Below, piece after piece: positions 16,336-24,496 of a stretch of DNA of 64,000 nucleotides. The notes beneath the pieces are model-generated. The model had not been told where the DNA came from. It did no database searches and saw only the letters and a list, made by a program, of their open reading frames with translations. The position numbers and the translations under genes were made by a program. Each line of letters starts with the position of its first letter. The first letter of the stretch is position 1. The DNA lies in the NCBI RefSeq assembly GCF_042610375.1, contig NZ_JBGJZL010000005.1, forward strand, positions 310,001 to 374,000. The letters are read 5' to 3'. Origin of the DNA: CTSoil-075 sp042610375 (GTDB taxonomy: Bacteria; Bacillota; Negativicutes; DSM-13327).

Positions 16336-18732
16336 ATGAGGAATTTTCAAGTAATAAAACGGGATGGTCGTGAGGTTGAACTTAATGTTGGGAAAATTTA
16401 TGCAGCCATAAAAAAAGCATATACTGAAAATTTTGATGGTATCGTTGATGAAGGAAAATTGCAGGCCTTATCAGACAAGGTCTTTAAGTGTATTGAGGCT
16501 AGGCCAATACATAGTTTATCAGTAGAGGAAATACAAGATATTGTAGAAGATGTTTTACTTCAATCTAATGAAGTGGCTGTTGCAAAAAAATATATTGCTT
16601 ATCGAGCTAAGCGTACTCAAGTGCGTGAAGCAAACATGCGGCTGATGATGGATTACAAGGACATTACCTTCAAGGATGCTGAGCAGGTTGATGGTAAACG
16701 TGAAAATGCCAATGTTGATGGTAATACTGCTATGGGAACAATGTTACAGTATGGTGCAACGGGATCGAAGCAATTTGCCATTCATCATATTTTAAAACCT
16801 GAATATGCAAAGGCACATCAAGCTGGTTATATTCACATCCACGATATGGATTTTGAAGCCATTGGTACATTGACATGCTGCCAAATTGATATTAAAAAGC
16901 TATTTAGAAATGGCTTTTCCACTGGTCACGGACATTTGCGGGAACCACAGGATATTATGAGTTATGCAGCGTTAGCGGCCATTGCAATTCAAAGTAATCA
17001 GAATGATCAACATGGTGGTCAATCTGTGCCGAATTTTGATTATGGCTTAGCAGCTGGTGTTGCTAAAACTTTTGTAAAATTATACTCAGAAAACATGAGA
17101 AAAATTTTAACAATTGATTTTTCTGAAATGGCTGAAGACAGGATTGATGAGGTGATTGCTGCCACAATTCATGCCTATAGTGATGAACATCTTGACTATC
17201 CGCGCATTGGTGTTCAAGAGTATGAAAGTTATCATGTGAATGAAGCATTACGTTTGGAAACTGCATTAATAGAAGTGAAAATTCACGCAACTCATGATGA
17301 AGTAAAGAAAATTCAAGAACTCACATATCGTTTTGCTAAGAAAGAAACTGTAAAGAAAACATATCAAGCGATGGAAGGCTTCTTGCATAATCTAAATACT
17401 ATGCATTCACGCGCAGGAGCTCAAGTGCCTTTCAGCAGCATTAATTTTGGTACTGATATCACTCCAGAAGGACGTTTGGTAGTTGAACAATTTTTACTAT
17501 CAGTTGAAGCTGGCTTAGGTAATGGAGAAACAGCAATTTTCCCAATTAGTATTTTCAAAGTCAAAGAAGGTATTAATTATAACCCGGAAGATCCTAACTA
17601 TGATTTATTCAAATTATCCTGTCGTGTCTCAGCGAAACGGCTATTTCCTAATTTTGTATTTATTGATGCTCCTTTTAATTTACAATATTATAAACCAGGT
17701 CGTCCAGAAACGGAAATTGCGACCATGGGTTGCAGAACACGGGTCATTGGTTCTGTTTTCCCTGAGTCTGATGGTATTGTTTTCGGTCGTGGTAATAACT
17801 CTTTCACAAGTATTAATTTACCGCGCATCGGTATTCGATATGGTATTGCTTTAGGTGAAAGAAAACAACCGGATATTGATGGATTCTATACAGAATTAGA
17901 TGAGATGATTGAACTCGCTGTTCAGCAAATTTTAGAACGGTATGAAATACAAAAACGTAAAAAAGTAAAAAACTTTCCATTCTTAATGGGGCAGAAAATC
18001 TGGTTTGATTCAGATCAGTTAAGCTGGGAAGATACTCTTGAAGATGTGATTAAACATGGTACATTAACAGTTGGTTTTATTGGTTTGGCTGAAACTCTCA
18101 AAGCTTTGTTTGGACAGCATCATGGTGAATCAGAAATGGCGCAAACAGCTGGTCTGCGTATCATTGGACATATGAAGCAACGTATGGATGAAGCAGCAAG
18201 TAAATATAAACAAAACTTTTCGTTGATTGCTACGCCTGCTGAAGGGTTGTCAGGGCGTTTTGTGAAAATTGATAGCAAGAAATATGGTATGATTGAAGGC
18301 GTAACAGATCGAGATTACTATACAAATAGTTTCCATATTCCTGTGTATTATGGAATTTCTGCCGCTCGAAAAATTGAGCTAGAAGCTCCTTACCATGCGC
18401 TAACAAATGCTGGTCATATTACTTATATTGAACTTGATGGTGATTTGGTAAAAAATATTGATGCTTTTGAAATTGTTGTACGCAAAATGAAAGAATGCGG
18501 TATTGGTTATGGTTCAATTAATCATCCTGTTGATCGTGATCCTGTATGTGGTTTTACAGGAGTCATTGGGGATAATTGTCCTCATTGTGGACGACTTGAA
18601 GGAGATAATGGTACGAATTTCGAACGAATCCGCCGTATTACTGGATATTTAGTCGGAACAATGGATAAATGGAATGACGGTAAACGTGCTGAGGAAAAAG
18701 ATCGGACTAAGCACGGAGTTCAAAAAAAATAG
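16336..18732 (+). CDS. nrdD: Anaerobic ribonucleoside-triphosphate reductase
   Basis: Class III ribonucleotide reductase, 798 aa, making dNTPs without oxygen using a glycyl radical. An ATG at 16318 is in frame, but AAGGTGG lies 7 bases before the ATG at 16336 and the product then begins MRNFQVIKRDGR, the standard ATP-cone start. The ATP-cone (allosteric) domain covers about 1-95, the catalytic barrel about 130-700. Near the C-terminus four Zn-type cysteines (VCGFTG and CPHCGR) are followed by the radical loop RITGYLVGT, with the radical glycine at residue 770. It needs NrdG, encoded downstream after a terminator, so the two genes are probably separate transcription units. Confidence 0.95.
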   Translation: MRNFQVIKRDGREVELNVGKIYAAIKKAYTENFDGIVDEGKLQALSDKVFKCIEARPIHSLSVEEIQDIVEDVLLQSNEVAVAKKYIAYRAKRTQVREANMRLMMDYKDITFKDAEQVDGKRENANVDGNTAMGTMLQYGATGSKQFAIHHILKPEYAKAHQAGYIHIHDMDFEAIGTLTCCQIDIKKLFRNGFSTGHGHLREPQDIMSYAALAAIAIQSNQNDQHGGQSVPNFDYGLAAGVAKTFVKLYSENMRKILTIDFSEMAEDRIDEVIAATIHAYSDEHLDYPRIGVQEYESYHVNEALRLETALIEVKIHATHDEVKKIQELTYRFAKKETVKKTYQAMEGFLHNLNTMHSRAGAQVPFSSINFGTDITPEGRLVVEQFLLSVEAGLGNGETAIFPISIFKVKEGINYNPEDPNYDLFKLSCRVSAKRLFPNFVFIDAPFNLQYYKPGRPETEIATMGCRTRVIGSVFPESDGIVFGRGNNSFTSINLPRIGIRYGIALGERKQPDIDGFYTELDEMIELAVQQILERYEIQKRKKVKNFPFLMGQKIWFDSDQLSWEDTLEDVIKHGTLTVGFIGLAETLKALFGQHHGESEMAQTAGLRIIGHMKQRMDEAASKYKQNFSLIATPAEGLSGRFVKIDSKKYGMIEGVTDRDYYTNSFHIPVYYGISAARKIELEAPYHALTNAGHITYIELDGDLVKNIDAFEIVVRKMKECGIGYGSINHPVDRDPVCGFTGVIGDNCPHCGRLEGDNGTNFERIRRITGYLVGTMDKWNDGKRAEEKDRTKHGVQKK

Positions 18733-18744
18733 TCTTTGATAATT

Positions 18745-18784
18745 AGGAACCTGGACCCTAAGTAAGGGTTCAGGTTCTTTTTTT
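18745..18784 (+). terminator. Terminator after nrdD
   Basis: GAACCTGGACCCT pairs with AGGGTTCAGGTTC (one G-U) around AAGTA, followed by seven T. Confidence 0.9.
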
Positions 18785-18854
18785 GCGGAATCAGAAAGCA
18801 TAACACTTTCTTGATTACAAGTAAGAACGACTGAGACTTCTGCCTGCGTCTGAG

Positions 18855-18884
18855 GACTTGGCACAAGCCAAGTCTTTTCTTATA
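18855..18884 (+). repeat. Hairpin repeat, copy 1 (terminator-like)
   Basis: GACTTGGC-ACAA-GCCAAGTC followed by TTTTCTTATA. Bases 18864-18884 are identical to 35971-35991, where the same hairpin recurs with wobble pairs. Both copies lie just after a terminator and before a new gene. Confidence 0.6.
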
Positions 18885-19070
18885 GAGTACTTTGCTGCGA
18901 GAAAAAAGTGATGAAAAACAGGATAGACAAGGTGCAGAAATAAAGGATATACTTACTTATAATGCTAATCAACTGTGAGGAGTATTTTGCATATAGAAAT
19001 TATTAAAACATTGTATAAAAGCGAGAGTTTAGGCGGTAAGGTATAGACCAAGTAAAAGGAGAATTTCACA
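18885..19070. other. Leader region of nrdG
   Basis: The nrdD-nrdG gap is 338 bases. After the terminator and the hairpin repeat this part is AT-rich and holds no ORF. TTGCAT at 18987 and TATAAA at 19014 are 21 bases apart, too far for a normal promoter. AAAAGGAG precedes nrdG. I found no clear NrdR or Fnr box. Confidence 0.4.
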
Positions 19071-19565
19071 ATGAAAATTCGTTTGGCTTCACCAATTGTA
19101 ACAGATTCAGTTGTTGATGGACGTGGTTTAAGAACTGTGATTTGGTGTCAGGGATGCTATCATGGCTGTGAGGGTTGCCATAATCCTGATACTCATGATT
19201 TTACGGGTGGTTTTGATAAAGAAATTGATGAATTAGTACAAGAAATTTTAGCAGTGAAGATGCAATCAGGGGTGACTTTTTCTGGTGGTGATCCCATGAT
19301 GCAGGCACAAAGTTGTAGTCAAGTTGCCAGTCGACTGAAAGAACATGGAATTAATATTTGGTGTTATACAGGATTTAAATTTGAAGAATTATTAGAGAAG
19401 CCAGACTGCCTAACATTCTTACAATATATTGATGTACTCATTGATGGGAAATTTGAATTAACCTTAAAAAGTTACGACTTACTATTCAAAGGTTCAGCTA
19501 ATCAACGAATTATTAATGTACCAGACAGTTTGCGAGAAAATAATGTTATATTATATGATTTTTAG
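19071..19565 (+). CDS. nrdG: Anaerobic ribonucleotide reductase activating protein
   Basis: 164-aa radical SAM enzyme that makes the glycyl radical on NrdD. The cluster motif is CYHGCEGC (CxxxCxxC) within WCQGCYHGCEGCHNPDTH; VTFSGGDPM is the SAM-binding GGE-like motif, and VLIDGKFE follows. Length is normal for NrdG. AAAAGGAG lies 8 bases before ATG. It follows nrdD after 338 bases of non-coding DNA with a terminator, so it is likely expressed from its own promoter. Confidence 0.93.
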   Translation: MKIRLASPIVTDSVVDGRGLRTVIWCQGCYHGCEGCHNPDTHDFTGGFDKEIDELVQEILAVKMQSGVTFSGGDPMMQAQSCSQVASRLKEHGINIWCYTGFKFEELLEKPDCLTFLQYIDVLIDGKFELTLKSYDLLFKGSANQRIINVPDSLRENNVILYDF

Positions 19566-19579
19566 TTAATAAAAAAACA

Positions 19580-19608
19580 TTGACCATCGAATTTAAATAT
19601 GGTATGAT
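19580..19608 (+). promoter_or_regulatory. Strong SigA-type promoter with no gene behind it
   Basis: TTGACC at 19580-19585, a 17-base spacer, TATGAT at 19603-19608. It starts transcription near 19615, more than 300 bases before the next ORF, and a second promoter lies closer to that ORF. Confidence 0.6.
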
Positions 19609-19614
19609 AGGGAA

Positions 19615-19872
19615 AGATCAATAATGAATACTATAAGTCGTTATGTTGGACGGCTTATATTTATATGAATAGAAAGTATGCGCTTTTACAAAAGTGACCT
19701 AGCATATCACAATATGGTGTTTCTGTGATAATTGAAGAGGCTGATTGTAGGCAAATAACTGGTAAGTTAGAGTTTTTCTTCTAAGTAGAAAGAGTAATAA
19801 TTAATCCTGTCTCTATATCCTATAAAAAAGTGGTAATGTTGATTTAGTACATAGTAGTTAAGAAATGCAAAG
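19615..19872 (+). other. Possible non-coding RNA or long leader, unidentified
   Basis: No ORF. Local hairpins: TATAAGTCG / CGGCTTATA (19632-19659), TATCACA / TGTGATA (19705-19730) and a short CTTTT-ACA-AAAG. None is followed by a clear T-run; a GAGTTTTT run near 19770 has only a 4 bp stem before it. I did not find the motifs of 6S RNA, T-box, SAM, cobalamin, glycine or preQ1 elements. It could be a small RNA or a long 5' leader of the following small gene. Confidence 0.3.
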
Positions 19873-19901
19873 TTGCGTTGTATATGAATTACTGCTATAC
19901 A
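19873..19901 (+). promoter_or_regulatory. Promoter-like pair before the 68-aa gene
   Basis: TTGCGT at 19873, 17-base spacer, TATACA at 19896-19901, 25 bases before the start codon. Confidence 0.45.
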
Positions 19902-19926
19902 TTATAGGTTATTAGGGGGATTAAAA

Positions 19927-20133
19927 ATGAATATAGAAGAGCGTATCTATCAGCTTTGCAAAAAATTGGTAGTATTGGGATATTATCCTTTTCAAGTAAA
20001 GCATATTATGCAAACTGTAATAGGTAAAAGCAATACAGATCAAGCAAATAGTGCTGAACAGCTCAAATTAGTCAACGTTTTAGAAGACTATGAAAAGTTA
20101 GCGAATGATTTTTTCTTTGCATACAGTAAATAA
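19927..20133 (+). CDS. Hypothetical small protein, 68 aa
   Basis: Not recognised. A soluble, mostly helical protein beginning MNIEERIYQLCKKLVVLGYYPFQ and ending FFFAYSK, with one Cys. AGGGGG precedes the ATG and a good terminator follows, so it looks like a real single-gene unit. Size and composition resemble small cytosolic Firmicute proteins found near regulators. It has no membrane segment and no metal motif. Confidence 0.6.
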   Translation: MNIEERIYQLCKKLVVLGYYPFQVKHIMQTVIGKSNTDQANSAEQLKLVNVLEDYEKLANDFFFAYSK

Positions 20134-20165
20134 ATAAAGAGCCTACTTAGGCTCTTTATTTTTGT
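20134..20165 (+). terminator. Terminator after the 68-aa gene
   Basis: 10 bp stem ATAAAGAGCC / GGCTCTTTAT with a 6-base loop, followed by five T. It starts directly after the stop codon. Confidence 0.85.
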
Positions 20166-20214
20166 TAATAGACAATCTGTCCACCATTTATAAAAAAGGA
20201 AGGCTGATGAAAAC

Positions 20215-21804
20215 ATGATTAGTACAAGTAAATTGACTTTGCGTTATGGGAAGCGGGCGTTATTTGAGGATGTGAATATAAAATTTACAGCAGGTAATTG
20301 CTATGGGTTAATTGGTGCAAACGGTACAGGAAAATCTACCTTTTTGAAAATATTGTCTGGTGAAATTGAGCCAAGTTCTGGTGAGGTTTGTATTACCCCA
20401 GGGGAACGATTGGCTGTTTTAAAACAAGATCATTATGAATTTGATGAAGTAGAAGTATTAAAAACAGTGATCATGGGTCATGCTAGATTGTATGAGATCA
20501 TGGAAGCAAAAGAAGTATTGTATTCGAAAGCTGAGTTTACCGATGAAGATGGTATCAAAGTCGGAGAGCTAGAAGGAGAATTTGCTGAACTGAATGGTTG
20601 GGAAGCAGAAACAGAAGCCGCGAAAATGCTGATGGGTCTTGGAATTGGCGAAGAATTTCATTATAAATTCATGAAAGATTTAAGCGGTAACGAAAAAGTA
20701 AGGGTTCTTTTAGCTCAAGCTTTGTTTGGTAATCCGCATATTTTGCTATTGGATGAACCGACAAATCATTTGGATGTAGATTCTATTAAATGGTTGGAAG
20801 AGTTCTTGTATAATTTTGATAATACAGTAATTGTAGTATCCCATGACCGTCACTTCTTAAATAAAGTATGTACCCATATTGCCGATATTGATTTTAGCAA
20901 TATTCAAATGTATGTAGGTAACTATGATTTCTGGCGTGAGTCTAGTGAATTGGCACTGAAAATGGCTAAAGAAGCGAATAAAAAGACAGATGAAAAAATG
21001 AAAGAGTTACAAAGCTTTATTCAACGCTTTAGTGCTAATGCTTCTAAGTCCAAGCAAGCTACATCACGTAAAAAACAATTAGAAAAATTAACATTAGAAG
21101 ATATTAAACCATCTTCTCGTAAATATCCATACATTGCTTTTAAACCTGATCGTGAAGCAGGAGATCAACTGTTGACGGTTGAAAACCTCTGCAAAACCAT
21201 TGATGGTGAAAAAGTTCTTGATAATGTAAGTTTTATTGTGACGAAAGCCGATAAAATTGCTTTTGTTGGTGCAAACAGCTTGGCGAAGACCACGTTATTC
21301 AAAATATTAATGGGCGAAATGGAAGCTGATAGTGGTGAATTTAAATGGGGTATTACCACTTCTCAAGCTTATTTCCCTAGAGATAATGCTCAGTATTTTG
21401 ATAGCAATCTAAACCTGGTTGATTGGCTCAGACAATTTTCCCGGGATCCTGATGAAACTTTTGTGCGCGGCTTTTTAGGTCGTATGCTATTTTCTGGTGA
21501 AGAAAGCCAAAAAGAAGCCAATGTATTATCTGGTGGTGAAAAAGTACGATGCATGCTTTCTAAGATGATGCTTAGCGGGGCCAATGTATTACTTTTTGAT
21601 GAACCAACAAATCATTTAGATTTGGAATCCATTACTTCTCTTAATAATGGTTTGATTAGTTTTGAAGGAACGATGTTATTTGTTGCTCATGACCATGAGT
21701 TTGTACAAACAATTGCTAATCGAATCATAGAAATTACGGCAGATGGTCTTATTGACAAGCGTATGACTTATGATGAATATTTAGAACTTAAAAACCAAGG
21801 ATAG
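20215..21804 (+). CDS. ABC-F family ATPase, YbiT type
   Basis: 529-aa soluble twin-ATPase; ABC-F proteins act on the ribosome. First domain: Walker A GANGTGKST, Walker B ILLLDEPTNHLD. A linker with the ABC-F pattern (RFSANASKSKQATSRKKQ, about 270-290) follows, then the second domain. Its Walker A reads GANSLAKTT, with Ser and Ala in place of two glycines, while its signature (LSGGEKVR) and Walker B (VLLFDEPTNHLD) are intact. The first-domain signature is also changed, DLSGNEKVRVLL. I think the LAKT form recurs in Firmicute members of this branch. There is no membrane domain. Not clearly a resistance type (MsrA/VgaA have different linkers). Confidence 0.88.
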   Translation: MISTSKLTLRYGKRALFEDVNIKFTAGNCYGLIGANGTGKSTFLKILSGEIEPSSGEVCITPGERLAVLKQDHYEFDEVEVLKTVIMGHARLYEIMEAKEVLYSKAEFTDEDGIKVGELEGEFAELNGWEAETEAAKMLMGLGIGEEFHYKFMKDLSGNEKVRVLLAQALFGNPHILLLDEPTNHLDVDSIKWLEEFLYNFDNTVIVVSHDRHFLNKVCTHIADIDFSNIQMYVGNYDFWRESSELALKMAKEANKKTDEKMKELQSFIQRFSANASKSKQATSRKKQLEKLTLEDIKPSSRKYPYIAFKPDREAGDQLLTVENLCKTIDGEKVLDNVSFIVTKADKIAFVGANSLAKTTLFKILMGEMEADSGEFKWGITTSQAYFPRDNAQYFDSNLNLVDWLRQFSRDPDETFVRGFLGRMLFSGEESQKEANVLSGGEKVRCMLSKMMLSGANVLLFDEPTNHLDLESITSLNNGLISFEGTMLFVAHDHEFVQTIANRIIEITADGLIDKRMTYDEYLELKNQG

Positions 21805-21809
21805 AATGT

Positions 21810-21847
21810 AAGGAGCCAGTCTTAATAAAGACTGGCTCCTTTATTTT
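21810..21847. terminator. Bidirectional terminator between ABC-F and the actin-partner gene
   Basis: 14 bp perfect stem AAGGAGCCAGTCTT / AAGACTGGCTCCTT, loop AATA, then TATTTTTT. The genes on both sides converge. Confidence 0.85.
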
Positions 21848-22129
21848 TTAGAAATTAAATAAATCAGAAATGACTTGCTTGGCCATTCTTGTATGTTCGG
21901 GTTTTATAGGAGTTGGCGGTTCTGGTACTGCGTTTTCTTTTCTTAAATAATTCTCAACAATTTGTATGATAGCTTCTTTTGTTAAGAGATCACTATTCAT
22001 GTTGCTTGTGCTATCATTGCGAATTAATTGGCGAATATAAAAACTTTTGTTGCCTTTAGCCATTAATTCACAATGATTATATTCTTCATCAGTCAAACGT
22101 ACTGTTATGATCTTGTTGCAGTTCCGCAT
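21848..22129 (-). CDS. Small ribbon-helix-helix-like protein, likely partner of the actin-like protein
   Basis: 93 aa. The first 40 residues (KIITVRLTDEEYNHCELMAK then FYIRQLI) fit a ribbon-helix-helix DNA-binding fold, as in ParR/CopG proteins; the rest is a linker rich in Glu and Pro and a hydrophobic tail ending DLFNF. It overlaps the actin-like gene by 25 bases and is read with it, with GAGAGGG as its own ribosome site. By analogy to ParM-ParR, it may link DNA to the filament through its C-terminal tail. That function is inferred from gene order and fold guess. Confidence 0.65.
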   Translation of the reverse strand: MRNCNKIITVRLTDEEYNHCELMAKGNKSFYIRQLIRNDSTSNMNSDLLTKEAIIQIVENYLRKENAVPEPPTPIKPEHTRMAKQVISDLFNF

Positions 22130-23010
22130 TTTAGATACCCTCTCGCATTTGCGATTTGACTATCTGGTACTAAATCGCAATTAATGCGCTCTCTAATATA
22201 TTTGTGCAGCAAAACACCACCACCACCGCCAATAAAAATTTTATCGAAATCCTTAAATTGCCACCAAGTTGATAGGTTATCGACGATCTCATTTGCGAGG
22301 CGTTTATATTCTGACTCAGTTTGGCGTGGCAATTTATGTAAATAATCTCGAATTTGGTGAGGTAGGCAGGATACTCCTAGCTCTTGCTGAATGGCTGGTA
22401 ATAAACGCAAGTAAGCTTTATGCATACCGGTATCCATGCTATTCGTTCTTTCGTTGACATAACGCATCTTGTCCATCATAACAAAATCTAATGTTTTTTC
22501 ACCAATGTCAATAATACCAATACGCTGGTCAGCAATTGTGGATATGACTTTGCCGTCTTCGTTGAGTAACATATCGAAATAGGCTGCACCACCTTGGGGA
22601 AATACCATAACTTCTGTAATCTCAATAATGTATTCTGTACCTGATAATTTAATTTTATAAGTACCTTTCAGTTGTTGCATCTGATCTTTTCGGTGAAAAT
22701 CTGAGACTGGTAAGCCGAGGACGATAGGACCGGAATAATTTTCTTTTGCTGAAAGAGCAATGGCTGTTAGCATACATACTTTATGCCTGATAATATTATC
22801 TCGATCAAAAGTCCCCGTACCACCTTCGAGTTGTGCTAAACGACCAACGAAATAATTTTTGCCATCTAATTCTAGTTCAAGATTATCAAGCTCATCTCCC
22901 TGCATTTTGAATTGACGTTTACCTTGCTCGCTAAATACACTGGAAAATACCACATTACCAGGAAATGCTTTGGTAAATCCAAAACCTACATCTACACCAA
23001 TCATCATCAA
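22105..23010 (-). CDS. ParM/StbA-like actin-fold ATPase
   Basis: 301 aa, bacterial actin-like family related to plasmid ParM and Alp proteins. Phosphate-1 motif MIGVDVGFGFTKAF at the start; phosphate-2 IGIIDIGEKTLDFVMM in mid protein (ParM-like proteins often have DIGGGT; here DIGEKT); adenosine motif IFIGGGGGVLL near the C-terminus. AGGAGGT lies 4-5 bases before the first of three ATG codons. The gene is first of a two-gene cassette with a small DNA-binding-like partner, as in plasmid segregation systems, but it lies among ordinary chromosomal genes. It might segregate an element, or be a domesticated cytoskeletal protein. Upstream is a large AT-rich palindrome. Confidence 0.8.
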   Translation of the reverse strand: MMMIGVDVGFGFTKAFPGNVVFSSVFSEQGKRQFKMQGDELDNLELELDGKNYFVGRLAQLEGGTGTFDRDNIIRHKVCMLTAIALSAKENYSGPIVLGLPVSDFHRKDQMQQLKGTYKIKLSGTEYIIEITEVMVFPQGGAAYFDMLLNEDGKVISTIADQRIGIIDIGEKTLDFVMMDKMRYVNERTNSMDTGMHKAYLRLLPAIQQELGVSCLPHQIRDYLHKLPRQTESEYKRLANEIVDNLSTWWQFKDFDKIFIGGGGGVLLHKYIRERINCDLVPDSQIANARGYLKCGTATRS

Positions 23011-23069
23011 TACCTCCTGTATTACTTGTATTATACATATTCTGTAAAAGATAAGGAATTTCCTTCCAT

Positions 23070-23110
23070 TATATAAAATAAATTACAAATATTGTTATTT
23101 GTTTTATATA
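23070..23110. repeat. AT-rich interrupted palindrome upstream of the actin cassette
   Basis: TATATAAAA (23070-23078) pairs with TTTTATATA (23102-23110), and inside it CAAATA (23086-23091) pairs with TATTTG (23096-23101), with 7 unpaired bases on the left. It sits in the 301-base divergent gap before the aminotransferase, otherwise AT-rich and free of ORFs. Possible centromere-like site, operator or terminator. Confidence 0.5.
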
Positions 23111-23311
23111 ACTAGAAAATATAATATTTTTTTAAATTTGCATACAAAAGACTAATGATTTGGGTTGTATATAAGAGGTAGAATAAGGGAAAAGTTTTTT
23201 ATACGTCATATGAGAGATAAATCGCAAGAGGATTTCAATCTTTGTGTAGAGAAGATATCTTTTATATGGAATTTTTGACAATAGAATGTTTAATAAAATA
23301 GGGGGAATACT

Positions 23312-24496
23312 ATGATAAAGCAAGCCGAACGCATGACGGGGTTAACAGCAGCTATTTTTTCTCAGATTGCAGATTTGCAAAAAAAGGCTATGGCCTCAGG
23401 ACAGGATGTCATACAATTATCCATTGGAAGTCCAGACTTAGCGCCAGCACCTCATATTATTGATGCCTTAAAAAAAGAAATTAGTTGCGACCGTAATTAT
23501 GGTTATACGTTGTCTAAAGGAAAAAGTGAATTATTATCGGCCATTGCTGATTGGTATGGAGAAAAATTTGATGTGAAACTCGAACCAGAGACAGAAGTTC
23601 TTTCTTTACTTGGTTCTCAAGAAGGATTAGCACATATTAGTTTATGTTTAATAAACCCTGGAGATGTTGTATTAATTCCTGATCCAGGGTACCCTATATT
23701 TAGTGCTGGTCCTCTAATGGCAGGTGCAGAATTGCATTCGATGCCTCTTTTGCCTATCAATCATTATCTTCCAGATTTGACTGCGATTGATGAATCTGTA
23801 CTGATGAAAACTAAACTTATGATTTTAAACTATCCTAATAATCCCTTGGCTGCGACGGCAACACGGGAGTTTTTTGAAGAAGTCGTTGCTTTGGCGAAAC
23901 GTTATGATTTTGTAGTATGCCATGACTTTGCGTATAGTGAATTAGTTTTTGATGACTATCGACCAGATAGTTTTCTCAGTATTCCAGGGGCTAAAGATGT
24001 TGGTGTAGAATTTAACTCTTTATCCAAAACTTACAATATGTGCGGTTGCCGCGTCGGTTATATTGTGGGTAATCCTCAGGTGATCTCTTTATTAGAGCGT
24101 TTAAAGTCAAATTTTGATTATGGTATCTTTGCACCATTGCAATCAGCAGCGATTGCGGCATTGACGGGACCACAAGATTGTGTAAAAGAAACGGCTGCAA
24201 CGTATCAACGACGTCGAGATGTGATCGTAGATGGTTTTAATGCGATAGGGTGGCATGTCGAACGTCCTAAAGCTTCTATGTATATCTGGGCAAAAGTTCC
24301 TACGGGACAAAGTTCCCTTGAATTTACCATTGATTTGCTCAATCATACAGGGGTAGTTGTCATCCCGGGCAATGCTTTTGGTGAGTGGGGTGAAGGGTTT
24401 ATTAGAATTGCTTTAGTACAATCAGAGGAACGTTTAAGAGAGGCTGTTGATCGTATTAAACAGTGGTTAAAGGATGATTTACATGATAGAATATAA
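23312..24496 (+). CDS. PLP-dependent aminotransferase, class I/II (LL-DAP aminotransferase-like)
   Basis: 394-aa fold-type I aminotransferase. QLSIGSPDLAPAPHIIDAL at the N-terminus, YGYT, NYPNNPLAATA for the PLP/carboxylate pocket, DFAYSELVFDD for the PLP-ring aspartate and tyrosine, and the PLP lysine in NSLSKTYNMCGCRVGY. Overall it resembles the DapL / Alr-type group that acts on LL-diaminopimelate, alanine or aromatic amino acids. No dap genes lie nearby, so substrate is open. AGGGGG ribosome site. It overlaps the DUF885 gene, suggesting co-expression. Confidence 0.88.
   Translation: MIKQAERMTGLTAAIFSQIADLQKKAMASGQDVIQLSIGSPDLAPAPHIIDALKKEISCDRNYGYTLSKGKSELLSAIADWYGEKFDVKLEPETEVLSLLGSQEGLAHISLCLINPGDVVLIPDPGYPIFSAGPLMAGAELHSMPLLPINHYLPDLTAIDESVLMKTKLMILNYPNNPLAATATREFFEEVVALAKRYDFVVCHDFAYSELVFDDYRPDSFLSIPGAKDVGVEFNSLSKTYNMCGCRVGYIVGNPQVISLLERLKSNFDYGIFAPLQSAAIAALTGPQDCVKETAATYQRRRDVIVDGFNAIGWHVERPKASMYIWAKVPTGQSSLEFTIDLLNHTGVVVIPGNAFGEWGEGFIRIALVQSEERLREAVDRIKQWLKDDLHDRI

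Noticed and set aside
17522..17854. Second plus-strand frame of 110 aa inside nrdD
   Set aside because: Overlaps strongly conserved NrdD sequence in another frame; no ribosome site.
19615..19872. 6S RNA or a known riboswitch
   Set aside because: No conserved core of those classes and no long closing stem found; kept only as an unidentified region.
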